A program made the position numbers and the translations under genes. Positions 1-7,913 of a stretch of DNA of 29,406 bases are shown in pieces (position 1 is the stretch's first letter; the number at the start of each line of letters is the position of its first letter). Source of the DNA: a virus; the IMG/VR virus record IMGVR_UViG_3300042907_000027, positions 1-29,406 of that record, one strand, 5' to 3'. The notes beneath the pieces were generated by a model. It searched no databases. It was not told the DNA's origin and worked only from the letters and a program-made list of their open reading frames with translations.

Positions 1-765
1 GGCAGGAGACATAGGCTTGTCTTTGTCTCGATCAGCCTTGGCTTCAGGAGCTATGTAGTTGAGCTTGTTCAGTCGCTGTTTTAAGATTGCCTTAGAAGAA
101 GCTGGTGTATTTGGATCATTGATCTTGTCAATGAGTTTTTCAACCTCAGTGGCCTTAGGTGCCGATGAGGGTCTAGTGGTCAAGTAAGTGATGCGGGATT
201 GCGCGTTGTCCTTGGCTTTCTGATTGGCCCTAGGATCATCGATAATCTCCTGCATCTTCTCAATCTCTGTCAGGCGATCCTTTGGAGTTGAACGAGCCAG
301 AGCGGACAATGCACCCACTTGGGTCTTGTACTTTTCGCCCTGGACGTCAGAAGCTGCCAGGTCATACTTGAGGGTCAGGTCTTCTAGTTCCTGTTTAGCC
401 TTGCGCTGTGAAGCTAGGCTTTCAGCAGTCGCTTCAGCAACATTACCGAGCGTCTCACCAAAGCCCCCAGTCCTAGTAGGCTTGCCGAAAGCAGCCGCAA
501 GACGAAACGCCATCTCTGCCGAGTCCGGACCAGCGGACCTAGCCATGATCCGCTCACGTGCCTTATCCAGCAAGGCCTGCTTATCAGTCGATGTTTTTTC
601 ACTGTTTTGAAGGTATTTAGTGAGCAGGGTTTGAAGCTGCCCGGTGTAAGGATTGGCCGCGCCCCTTGACGAGGTGTAACCAGTTGAAGAGACGACTTGG
701 CTGTTATTGCCGCCTTGTTCGTCTGCCGTGTCTAGGTCGTTGTCTGCGTCGTCTTCGAATGCCAT
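1..765 (-). CDS. Putative large internal virion protein, N-terminal 255 residues (cut by window edge)
   Basis: An open frame runs from an ATG at 765 to the left edge without a stop, so the gene continues outside the window. AAGGAT lies just upstream of the ATG. The visible 255 residues start with an acidic, disordered-looking stretch (MAFEDDADNDLDTADEQGG). Next comes a charged helical region with FRLAAAFGKPTRTGGFGETL at about residues 88-107, then a long K/E/A-rich, coiled-coil-like part with DLTLKYDLAASD and RLTEIEKMQEIIDD. The FxLAAAFxxPTRTGxFGE pattern resembles one I recall from large, unnamed phage structural or internal proteins. The gene directly follows two other internal-virion candidates. 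I infer an ejection or inner-core protein; catalytic domains such as a transglycosylase could lie in the unseen C-terminus. Confidence 0.75.
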   Translation of the reverse strand, partial: MAFEDDADNDLDTADEQGGNNSQVVSSTGYTSSRGAANPYTGQLQTLLTKYLQNSEKTSTDKQALLDKARERIMARSAGPDSAEMAFRLAAAFGKPTRTGGFGETLGNVAEATAESLASQRKAKQELEDLTLKYDLAASDVQGEKYKTQVGALSALARSTPKDRLTEIEKMQEIIDDPRANQKAKDNAQSRITYLTTRPSSAPKATEVEKLIDKINDPNTPASSKAILKQRLNKLNYIAPEAKADRDKDKPMSPA

Positions 766-774
766 GTTGTATCC

Positions 775-2193
775 TTATTTTCCGCCAAACATCTTGCTGA
801 GACCATAACCTGTTGCAACAGTTTGACCAAACTGAGCCAGTGGCGAGGGTTGATAGACGCTGGCAGGACCGCTTGATTCGGTGGTAGTTGATGTTGGTAC
901 CTGTAAACCTCTGATAGCCGCATTCAAATAGGCCGTGTTGCCACGTCCATAGTCGCGCTGGTTCAAGAAGTCTTGGTAGGCCTGATCCAAAGAACGCTGA
1001 GCTTGTTGCTGTTGTGTGGCACCAGCAGCTTCCAGACCTGCAATGTTTTGCATGCCCATCTGTTGGGTCTGTTGACCAAGGGCACCAAGGGCCTGACCAG
1101 ACTGCAGCATACGAGTAAAGTCCTGATTAGACAAGGCACCGACTTGCTGAGCCGCCTGCAGGTTTTGTGTGCCTGCTTGACCAGCCAGTTGTCCTTGCAT
1201 TTGACCAAGGGCTCCGATCTGGGCACCTGCTTGACCGTATCTTGCAAGGTCTGCACCTTCAAGACCAGCAGATGCTTGGCCCATAGCGGCTTGCTGTTGG
1301 GCACCAGCCAACATGCGTTGGTAGTCTGCGGCAGTTAAGCCGGCAGTCGTTTGACCAAGAGCCTGCTGCTGTTGAGCTGCTTGTAATTGACGACCACGAT
1401 CAGCTTGCAGCAACTGGCCAGCTTGTCCATAGCCTTGTTGAAGGGCTGCAGATTGTTGGGCCAGGGTAGATTCTTGGGTATCACGCAAAGCGCGTCCAAT
1501 AGCCTCGCCGCTGCGACTACCGCCAAAAGTACCTGCCTGAATGGCGCGGTCTTGGATATTGGGCAGCAGGTTTTCTTTTAAGTTGCGAGCACCAAGTTCC
1601 CCAATACGATTGACCACCTGATCGGTGTATGGGTTCATGTAGTCTTGGATGTTGCCAAGACCGGTTTGAGCTCCTTGCTGCGACAAGTCAGAAGCCTGTT
1701 GAAGGTAAGGCGTTGCCAGACCAGCTGCTGCTTGAGTTCCCTGGCTAGTCAGTTGACCAGCTTGCTGGAAGTACGGTTGGGCCAAGGCGCTGGTATCGCC
1801 AACTTGCTGACGCAAGAGGCCGGCTGACTCGCCTAGCATTGGCTGAGCCGTTGAGTATGGGTTGTAGCCTAGAGCCGTGTTGATATACGGTTGAGCCGCT
1901 CCCAACGTGCTGCCAGTTGATCCTTGAATGTTCTGCTGAGCCAGGTTCATAAAAGGAGAGTACTGGCTCTCAAGACTGGTTGCCTTGTCGTAAGCCGTCT
2001 CTTGCGCCGGATCAAGATTAGCAATCCGCTGCTGACCATACGCTTGATAAGGCTCGGCAGCAATGGCGTTTGCCCTGCTGATCAAGCCCTGCGTATAGTC
2101 GTTGTACCAAGCAGGAACGTTGGTCGTGGTCTCGCCATAAGTCGTGACCGACGGCGGAGGACTGCCCTGAAACAGGAAGTCGGTGAACGCCAT
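775..2193 (-). CDS. Gln/Ala-rich internal virion protein candidate
   Basis: A 472-residue protein with a clear Shine-Dalgarno (GGGAGCC) before its ATG. The N-terminus carries WYNDYTQGLISRA and YQAYGQQRIANLDPAQ. A conserved-looking core near residues 183-243 has YMNPYTDQVVNRIGELGARN followed by GTFGGSRSGEAIGRALRDTQ. The C-terminal half is dominated by Q, A and G in short heptad-like repeats (AGAQQQAAMGQASAGLEGAD and similar), probably long helices. I recall this core arrangement from unnamed phage structural proteins. It lies between a membrane-active protein candidate upstream and a long charged protein downstream, the position where podoviruses encode ejection proteins. The role is inferred from composition and order; no enzyme motif is visible. 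Confidence 0.75.
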   Translation of the reverse strand: MAFTDFLFQGSPPPSVTTYGETTTNVPAWYNDYTQGLISRANAIAAEPYQAYGQQRIANLDPAQETAYDKATSLESQYSPFMNLAQQNIQGSTGSTLGAAQPYINTALGYNPYSTAQPMLGESAGLLRQQVGDTSALAQPYFQQAGQLTSQGTQAAAGLATPYLQQASDLSQQGAQTGLGNIQDYMNPYTDQVVNRIGELGARNLKENLLPNIQDRAIQAGTFGGSRSGEAIGRALRDTQESTLAQQSAALQQGYGQAGQLLQADRGRQLQAAQQQQALGQTTAGLTAADYQRMLAGAQQQAAMGQASAGLEGADLARYGQAGAQIGALGQMQGQLAGQAGTQNLQAAQQVGALSNQDFTRMLQSGQALGALGQQTQQMGMQNIAGLEAAGATQQQQAQRSLDQAYQDFLNQRDYGRGNTAYLNAAIRGLQVPTSTTTESSGPASVYQPSPLAQFGQTVATGYGLSKMFGGK

Positions 2194-2194
2194 A

Positions 2195-4174
2195 TTAGGC
2201 TCCCTTCAAGTATGACAATGGGCTCTTAGCATCTGGGCTGATTTGGCCGCGTGACAGAGCTTGTCCTTTTTGCTTTCGCAAGTTGGCGCGCATTTGGTCA
2301 AGCTGGGCAGCCCCTGCCTTAGAGGATCCGTTTCCAAGCATTGCCACGGTCTCGGCGTCCATCACGTATTCGCCGTCAGACAAGACAGCATTCACGTCGT
2401 CTGAACGACCGTCTGCACCTCCACCAATCTTCATGCTGTGCACTTGGCTGAGACCCCCCATAGCTTTCGCTTGTGGTGGGTTGCCATATTGGTAGTAGGC
2501 CATCTTGGGGTCACGAGGACGCTGAGGCATTTGAGGACGCTGTGATTGTTGTGGAGGCATGCCTTGTTGGAGACCACCTTGAGGACCACCCTGAGGCGGC
2601 ATCATAGGAGGGCGTCCGCCTTGTGGGGGCATTGGACGACCGGTCTGGGGACCACCCATACCAGCAGGGCGTTGTTGCGCCATTGCAGCCATCATCTGGG
2701 CTCTGCGGGGATCTTGCATCTGACCGCCTTGGGCAAAATGCTTCATCTGAATCAAGCCACCCATTTTTGCAGCAATTGGAATCGGCACAAAGCGCTCATT
2801 TGCAAAGAAGTTCTGCTCACCACCTTGACCAGCTTGACCATACTTTGTCAAGTCGCCTTGATAGTCCTTGCGGTCTCGCAGATAAGAATACAAGTCAAGG
2901 CCCTTGTCGAAGCTCTTGTCACGAGTACCGCCGCTAGTTGGCTTTGGAGGCTCTGGAGGTTTGTTTGGATTCAGCAACTGGTCTGCAGCTACCACACCAG
3001 CAGCCGTGTACCAAGGATGCTCTTTGGCATAGTCCCAGGCAGATGTTCCAAGGTCCTTAGCCGTTCCCATAAGGTCGCCGCTTGTAAACTTGTCCCACGT
3101 GCCCATCTCACCAATGTTTTCACTACCGTAAGAGATGTTGGGTTGAGTAGGAGTTACGCCACTTGCACTGAGGGTGCCACTAGGAGATGGTTTTCCATAC
3201 AGAGGATCGTTAAACCGTTGCCAAGTCTCATTTACACCAGTCATTTCAGAACCAGCACCTGGTCCGTAAGTAAACTGGTCCATGCCTTGAACAGGGACTG
3301 TCACGCCCTGTGCTCCACCCATCCTGCTTAGGTAGGGTGAATCAGTTAGCTGCATGCCTGGACCTGATGTTACGTTAGGCGATCCTGACAAGCTGAAGTT
3401 AGGTTCACCGTAGATGTCAAAAGAATTTGCCGGTGTAAACGGATTGGCTTGGAGCCCTGGTCCCGATGGGAGTCCAGTGGTCAGGTCAATCTTAGGCACC
3501 GAGTAGTCCATTGACAACGGAGAAGAAGGAGTAATAGAGATTGACTCTCCTGGAAGTGTTATCTTCTTCGGTGTTACTCCTCTTAATGGGCTGTCTTGTA
3601 CAGGAACTTCAGGCGTTAACTCAGGAGCAGGTGCCGGCGCACTTGCTTCTAAAGGAGGAAGGTCAGTTCCTGTAGGGGGAGAGGTAAGATCAACTGGAGT
3701 TGACGAAGCCAACGGCTCTGTGAAATAAGAACCGCTTTCCATTGGGGGTCCAACGAAGTTTTCACCCAGGCCAGCAGGAGCAGGTGGTCCCATAGGACCT
3801 TCGCCCGCAGCACTAGGACCAAAAGCTGCTTGTGCAGCTCCGGCCGTTAAGCCAGCTATTGCACCGCCCTTGATCGCTTCGTCAAAGCTTTCGCCTTGAA
3901 CTAGGCCTGCTGCCGTATTTGCACCAGCAACAGCCAGACCTGTACCAACAGCTGCACTTGTTCCAAAGTAAGCGGCCGCGGCAGGTCCTAGATATACGGC
4001 AGCTGCAACGCTTGCAATAGCCGTAAGCGGATCGTCCAAGATAGGCTGAATGACATATTTGTCAACGGCTTGTCCAACGTCAGAGAGTGCATCTCCAACG
4101 CTTTCAACGACGTCTCCAACGGCTTCAACAACGCCACTAACGGCGCCAGTAACTGCTTCTACTACTGCACTCAT
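2195..4174 (-). CDS. Membrane-active internal virion (ejection) protein candidate
   Basis: A 659-residue protein whose ATG overlaps the upstream stop as TAATG, with AAGGAG upstream. Residues 1-40 are amphipathic V-x-EAV-type repeats. Residues 50-92 and about 103-118 are Ala/Gly-rich hydrophobic stretches that could enter a membrane. The middle (about 120-430) is rich in Pro, Gly and Ser and looks disordered. A Met/Pro/Gln/Gly-rich linker follows. The C-terminus, from about residue 586, carries GRSDDVNAVLSDGEYVMDAE and then MLGNGSSKAGAAQLDQM, a compact motif I recall at the ends of many phage structural proteins. The composition suits a protein packaged in the capsid and ejected into the host envelope. 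This role is inference; no catalytic residues are evident. Confidence 0.75.
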   Translation of the reverse strand: MSAVVEAVTGAVSGVVEAVGDVVESVGDALSDVGQAVDKYVIQPILDDPLTAIASVAAAVYLGPAAAAYFGTSAAVGTGLAVAGANTAAGLVQGESFDEAIKGGAIAGLTAGAAQAAFGPSAAGEGPMGPPAPAGLGENFVGPPMESGSYFTEPLASSTPVDLTSPPTGTDLPPLEASAPAPAPELTPEVPVQDSPLRGVTPKKITLPGESISITPSSPLSMDYSVPKIDLTTGLPSGPGLQANPFTPANSFDIYGEPNFSLSGSPNVTSGPGMQLTDSPYLSRMGGAQGVTVPVQGMDQFTYGPGAGSEMTGVNETWQRFNDPLYGKPSPSGTLSASGVTPTQPNISYGSENIGEMGTWDKFTSGDLMGTAKDLGTSAWDYAKEHPWYTAAGVVAADQLLNPNKPPEPPKPTSGGTRDKSFDKGLDLYSYLRDRKDYQGDLTKYGQAGQGGEQNFFANERFVPIPIAAKMGGLIQMKHFAQGGQMQDPRRAQMMAAMAQQRPAGMGGPQTGRPMPPQGGRPPMMPPQGGPQGGLQQGMPPQQSQRPQMPQRPRDPKMAYYQYGNPPQAKAMGGLSQVHSMKIGGGADGRSDDVNAVLSDGEYVMDAETVAMLGNGSSKAGAAQLDQMRANLRKQKGQALSRGQISPDAKSPLSYLKGA

Positions 4175-4629
4175 TATTGTGCTCCTTCGCGTTTTGTTCC
4201 CAGTTGCAAGGCGACTTGATATTCGCCATTGTCAAGCATCTGGACGTTGTAGCCCATGCCAGGATTAGGAGGATTCTTTGCAACATTGCGGAAGATATTC
4301 AAGAGACTCTGGTCGCTGAACTGGGTGACCAAGGTGTCAAAGCCATTTTTGTAGGCATCAACCACAAAGGCAAATCCAGAAGCCATAAAATTAGGAGCCG
4401 TGTCTGCATTCAGTGCTCTAAATGTGCCCTTGCTGGGAGTCTTTGGCGACGCATGCACAACGTAGACTGTGTTGCCATATCGATAGAACTTGCTATCAGG
4501 CATCTGCACTTCTTTGACGAAGGCGGCGTATACGAATTCAATCGGATACTCTGATTTTGTGTTCTCGGCGGCTACTTTAATTAGCTCACCAAGTTCAAGC
4601 ATTTGTTGTCTGCTGTCAACGACTGGCAT
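4174..4629 (-). CDS. Uncharacterised 151-aa phage protein
   Basis: A 151-residue protein beginning MPVVDSRQQMLELGELIKVA, with AGGA upstream of the ATG and a one-base stop/start overlap with the next gene. Its latter half has FVVDAYKNGFDTLVTQFSDQ and NPPNPGMGYNVQMLDNGEYQ, which suggests a compact alpha/beta fold ending in a beta hairpin. I do not recognise the family firmly. The size and place (just before the internal virion proteins) recall the small acetyltransferase-like internal protein gp13 of T7, but no acyl-CoA binding loop (R/Q-x-x-G-x-G/A) is present, so that is only a structural guess. It directly follows the ketosynthase gene, so a link with the acyl-carrier pair is also possible. 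The function is unknown. Confidence 0.85.
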   Translation of the reverse strand: MPVVDSRQQMLELGELIKVAAENTKSEYPIEFVYAAFVKEVQMPDSKFYRYGNTVYVVHASPKTPSKGTFRALNADTAPNFMASGFAFVVDAYKNGFDTLVTQFSDQSLLNIFRNVAKNPPNPGMGYNVQMLDNGEYQVALQLGTKREGAQ

Positions 4630-4631
4630 AG

Positions 4632-5753
4632 TTAGATCCTCATGTTGAAAAGCGCAGCACTGAACACGTTGCCCATGCCAGCACTCAAGCTTAACACTAT
4701 CCCTTCAGGAGCTTTAATCTCTTCTGAGAGGAACACATGATCCTCCTCACTTCGATTCAAGATCCCAGGGACAGTTCCCTTTTCTAAATCATTGAACAGC
4801 AAGAGGGTCTCTAACAGTCCGCTCGCTCCCATCGTATGGCCGATTCGCTGCTTGTACGATGTCGCTACAAAACCGCTCATGCACCTTTCAAGCGCAGCTT
4901 TTTCGGCCGCGTTGTTGGACTTAGTCCCAGTGCCATGAGTTTTCACGATTTTAATTTGTTCTGGGGAAATTTGACAAAGTTCTGCAGCGCCCTCGATCGC
5001 TCGTCTAAAACCTTGCCCATCCTCACGCTGCCCGATGGCATTCGTCGCCACTTCCGTAGCTGTCCAGGCCGATAAAAGCTCGGCTCTTGGCGTAAGCCCT
5101 GATCGTGTCAAGGCGTCCTCAGATTCGAATACGGCAAACGCGGCACCCTGGCCTATATAGAACCCAAAGTTGGTTGAATCGAAGGCACTGGGGACCACCT
5201 GGTGAGTCTCGGCCATGCTCTCGGTCAGGGTTGCCTTGGCTTCCCCGAAGAACTGGAGGGTCATATTATTGACCTGGTCCTCAACGGCTAGTACGATGAC
5301 CCGGTCAAAGCCGTAGAACTTTATCAGGGTCTGTACGTCCATCAGGGCCTTGAGGCTAGATGTACAGGCCGTGGCATCAGTTGCCGTGTGATCTATCTCT
5401 CCGCACTGCGCAGCAACGCGGCCAGCATAGATCTGGGTCAGTGACAGGGGAAGAATCTTGTAGTTGTAGGTCCAGTCATTTTCCCTGTTGAGCTTGGCAC
5501 CTTCATTTGCAAAGTTGCTGTTTCCTGAGGCCAATATGAATGCCGTCTTGCCGGGCTGGCTATCGCGCAGCAGTTTTAGCAGGTCGGCGTCTAAGACTTT
5601 TTCAGCTACCTTATGGGCTGGGTTGATCAATCCGGTCTTGACCCGGCTATAAGTCTCAGGAAACAGGTGTACTTTTTGGGGAAAGGTATGGTCTGAAATG
5701 AGTGTTGTATCTTCCGTGTAAGCTATTCGGCTTTCGGTCAGGAAGATCCTCAT
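4632..5753 (-). CDS. Beta-ketoacyl-ACP synthase (KAS I/II-type thiolase-fold enzyme)
   Basis: A 373-residue ketosynthase. Enzymes of this family condense an acyl chain held on the active-site cysteine with malonyl-ACP. The expected residues are in order: Cys130 in DATACTSSLKAL, His273 in KTHGTGTKSN, Lys301 in TSYKQRIGH and His306 in GHTMGASG. This is the Cys-His-His triad plus lysine of KAS I/II rather than the Cys-His-Asn of KAS III. The protein is shorter than typical FabB/FabF (about 410), with a reduced N-terminus. The C-terminal GFGG gating loop is replaced by SAGMGNVFSAALF (about 357-369). The start is fixed by an ATGA overlap with the ACP gene, so the two are translationally linked. 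No other fatty-acid genes are visible. The substrate and product are unknown. Confidence 0.88.
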   Translation of the reverse strand: MRIFLTESRIAYTEDTTLISDHTFPQKVHLFPETYSRVKTGLINPAHKVAEKVLDADLLKLLRDSQPGKTAFILASGNSNFANEGAKLNRENDWTYNYKILPLSLTQIYAGRVAAQCGEIDHTATDATACTSSLKALMDVQTLIKFYGFDRVIVLAVEDQVNNMTLQFFGEAKATLTESMAETHQVVPSAFDSTNFGFYIGQGAAFAVFESEDALTRSGLTPRAELLSAWTATEVATNAIGQREDGQGFRRAIEGAAELCQISPEQIKIVKTHGTGTKSNNAAEKAALERCMSGFVATSYKQRIGHTMGASGLLETLLLFNDLEKGTVPGILNRSEEDHVFLSEEIKAPEGIVLSLSAGMGNVFSAALFNMRI

Positions 5754-6046
5754 ACGAGCCAGCCCTTGGCTTCTTCGTAATTTGCTGGCTTTCTACGTCC
5801 CCATTCATTCAGGAAGTCAAGTAGCTGCTGCGGATTTTCGCCAAGCATCTCCTTGCTTTTTTCGTCTTCAACGTCGTAGATCTCACAGAGATAGACCGTG
5901 CACATCAGCATGTCTAAGCTATCAAGCCCGGTTTCCTTTAAGATCATCTCCATAGAGTCAATCTCTTTGACCCCACTATTGCTAAATGGCCTGGCTTTCT
6001 TAGCTACGTCGTTCAATAACTGTATAAATTCTTCATTTGTCATCAT
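5750..6046 (-). CDS. Acyl carrier protein-like protein
   Basis: A 98-residue acidic, helical protein carrying GLDSLDMLM at residues 40-48. This matches the 4'-phosphopantetheine attachment site of acyl carrier proteins (consensus G-x-DSL), with Ser43 the predicted attachment point. The preceding VKEIDSMEMILKETG and following VYLCEIYDVEDEK fit ACP helices I-III. About 25 residues beyond the usual 75-80-residue ACP form a Trp-containing C-terminal tail (FLNEWGRRKPANYEEAKGWL). The ATG overlaps the upstream stop (ATGA), and its own stop overlaps the ketosynthase start in the same way. No phosphopantetheinyl transferase is visible, so the host enzyme would be needed to make the holo form. Tandem Met codons leave a 3-nt uncertainty in the start. 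Confidence 0.85.
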   Translation of the reverse strand: MMTNEEFIQLLNDVAKKARPFSNSGVKEIDSMEMILKETGLDSLDMLMCTVYLCEIYDVEDEKSKEMLGENPQQLLDFLNEWGRRKPANYEEAKGWLV

Positions 6047-6270
6047 TCAGCTATCCCAACAAAAAGTTGTGCCCATTCACGCCAGTCGGTGTAAGCAAAA
6101 GGGTCGGGAACGTTCTTTTGGCTAAGTCCAGAGATTACGCAGAACTGTTGCCCCCACTCCTGCCATTTTGTTTCATCGTCTAGTCTTGAGAGTGCGCCAT
6201 AGGTTGACAGGTCCATTACGACCTGATCGGCCCAATCGCGCAAGCCCATTATAGCGGGTTGCGTGATCAC
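6043..6270 (-). CDS. Small Trp-rich phage protein of unknown function
   Basis: A 75-residue protein placed between the gp10-like hub gene and the ACP gene. It starts with GTG in a GTGA overlap with the upstream stop; an internal ATG at 6249, giving MGLRDWADQVV, is an alternative. It contains two similar Trp-centred segments, LRDWADQVVMDLSTYG near the N-terminus and YTDWREWAQLFVG near the C-terminus, linked by WQEWGQQF. I recall small proteins of this pattern (LRDW-x-x-QVV) beside phage tail genes, without a named function. The overlaps on both sides suggest production together with the tail hub and the ACP. A role in tail assembly is inferred only from position. Confidence 0.8.
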   Translation of the reverse strand: MITQPAIMGLRDWADQVVMDLSTYGALSRLDDETKWQEWGQQFCVISGLSQKNVPDPFAYTDWREWAQLFVGIAE

Positions 6271-7913
6271 GTGGAACTTTCTGCAACACCGCCGAGCATA
6301 GAGCCGTCGGCTTCACCAACGTGCGCAATGATCTGGCCCATCTGGTAATCGCCGTTGATGGTGTTAGAGGTAAACTTGAATCGAAGCTCGCGCCGTTCTT
6401 CTTTGAACCAGACGATCTGTTCGTAAGGGGTAGCTGGCTCTGCATAGATTGTGCGCTCAGGTCCTTGGACTTCTAGCGCCTTGGCGTTGGCTCGTCCTGT
6501 CAACTGGACAGTCATGTTTCCAGACTGCACAAAGTCAGGCTCAATGGCTTCAACCCGGATCCACTTGTTCTTAGAGCCTCCTGAAGGAACCAGCATACTC
6601 ATGTCTGCCGTCTCAAAGTAGGAAGGAACCGCCGTGATAAACTGGCCGTCAATCTCGTTGACGTCATGCTCGTGCTGCCAGACCTTATAGCCTTCCTCAG
6701 GGACCGTGACCCGCTGGTCACCTGCTTCCGTGATCCTAAGGTCACTTGCCTCGGTGATCCGGTTGTTTGACACAAAAGTGGACGCTTCTAGACCGCACAA
6801 TAATGGGGCCGCGTAAATAGGCGACCATTCGCCAGCTGTCCGCCCGTTGTTGGGCAATTCGGTGTCATACCAAGTATTCTCTCGAACGTTGTAGATGATG
6901 GCATGGGTGCATTCGGTTGCATCTCCGCGCGGATAGCACCACCAAATTTCGCCGTATCTGGGGACCTTGTAGGCCCACACACGTTGGGTAGCAGCCCTGT
7001 TTAGGCCGTCATAGAAGTAGTTGATGTTCAAGTTGTTGGGGATCTCTCGAACTACACCGTTAAACATCAGCATGCGGTCTGTGCCAAGCCAGTAGTAGAT
7101 GCCGTCATACTCGATGACCGAATTGGCTGACAAGATGCTGGAATAAGGGCTGATCGTGTCAAACTGGAAGATCTCAGTGCCTCCTACAAAAGAAGCGCGT
7201 ATGACTGCATCCGCACTCCAAAAGAGACCTGCTGGAGCGTTACCTGGACCGCCCCGAAGTGCCAAAGCTCTGACAATCTTTTGACCTGCCACGCGAGCAT
7301 TTCCTGAACCAACACCCGTCAAGTCGGTTGGGGCTCCGGCTACTGACCAACCAACAACACCGTCATTTCCAAAATACATCAGGTAGGGGTGCAAGGCAAC
7401 TACGCCTCCCGTGGCGCTGACGCCAGCAGGAAATGTTGTTATCTCAGTCAGGCGATCTGTACCGGTCATGCTGCCCATAAAAATCTGACCGCCAGCAGTG
7501 TTGCAAAGACATCCAGCATTTGGAGCTACTTGGGCAACAATCATGTTTGCAGCTGGTATGGACTGCGTGTCATAGATTACGTCAAACTGCCAAAGGTTGT
7601 CGTCGCTGACGTTGTAGGTCATCGGAGTGCGGTCTGTGATCAGGCTTGTATTGCCACTGGCGTCGATGGTAAAACGCTCAACAAAACCAGAACTGCCTGA
7701 ATGAAAGTAAGTCAGGCCGTTCTCTGTGAACGTCTTAACTCCTCGGCTTATCTCAGTCAAGTATCTGTTGATGACGGTGTAGCCTCCAACCTTACGAGGA
7801 AGGCCACGTTGCCAACGGACCCATTGTCCATCGACGTGGTAGTCGCCCTCGTACCTGGTACCGTCTCGCTTGATGCCGGGCAGCGACTTCAGGATGACTG
7901 GGGTTGTTGCCAT
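6267..7913 (-). CDS. P22 gp10-like tail hub / nozzle (packaged-DNA stabilisation) protein
   Basis: A 548-residue protein starting MATTPVILKSLPGIKRDGTR, with the ATG in a TGATG overlap with the preceding stop. The N-terminus (LPGIKRDGTRYEG, WVRWQRGLPRKVGGY) and the later beta-strand blades (PYLMYFGNDGVVGWS, DGIYYWLGTDRMLMFNGVV, IYNVRENTWYDTELPNNGR) match what I know of gp10-like tail hub proteins. In P22 gp10 plugs the head after packaging; in SU10-type phages the relative forms the nozzle. P22 gp10 is 472 residues, so this one is somewhat longer, with an extra beta-rich C-terminus (about 400-548). Its neighbours, a gp11-like adaptor and a beta-rich tail protein, support a tail-machine role. 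Confidence 0.8.
   Translation of the reverse strand: MATTPVILKSLPGIKRDGTRYEGDYHVDGQWVRWQRGLPRKVGGYTVINRYLTEISRGVKTFTENGLTYFHSGSSGFVERFTIDASGNTSLITDRTPMTYNVSDDNLWQFDVIYDTQSIPAANMIVAQVAPNAGCLCNTAGGQIFMGSMTGTDRLTEITTFPAGVSATGGVVALHPYLMYFGNDGVVGWSVAGAPTDLTGVGSGNARVAGQKIVRALALRGGPGNAPAGLFWSADAVIRASFVGGTEIFQFDTISPYSSILSANSVIEYDGIYYWLGTDRMLMFNGVVREIPNNLNINYFYDGLNRAATQRVWAYKVPRYGEIWWCYPRGDATECTHAIIYNVRENTWYDTELPNNGRTAGEWSPIYAAPLLCGLEASTFVSNNRITEASDLRITEAGDQRVTVPEEGYKVWQHEHDVNEIDGQFITAVPSYFETADMSMLVPSGGSKNKWIRVEAIEPDFVQSGNMTVQLTGRANAKALEVQGPERTIYAEPATPYEQIVWFKEERRELRFKFTSNTINGDYQMGQIIAHVGEADGSMLGGVAESST

Noticed and set aside
2546-3331. Plus-strand 261-residue open frame
   Set aside because: Fully inside the 659-aa minus-strand gene; no recognisable domain, no ribosome site and unlike a real protein in composition.
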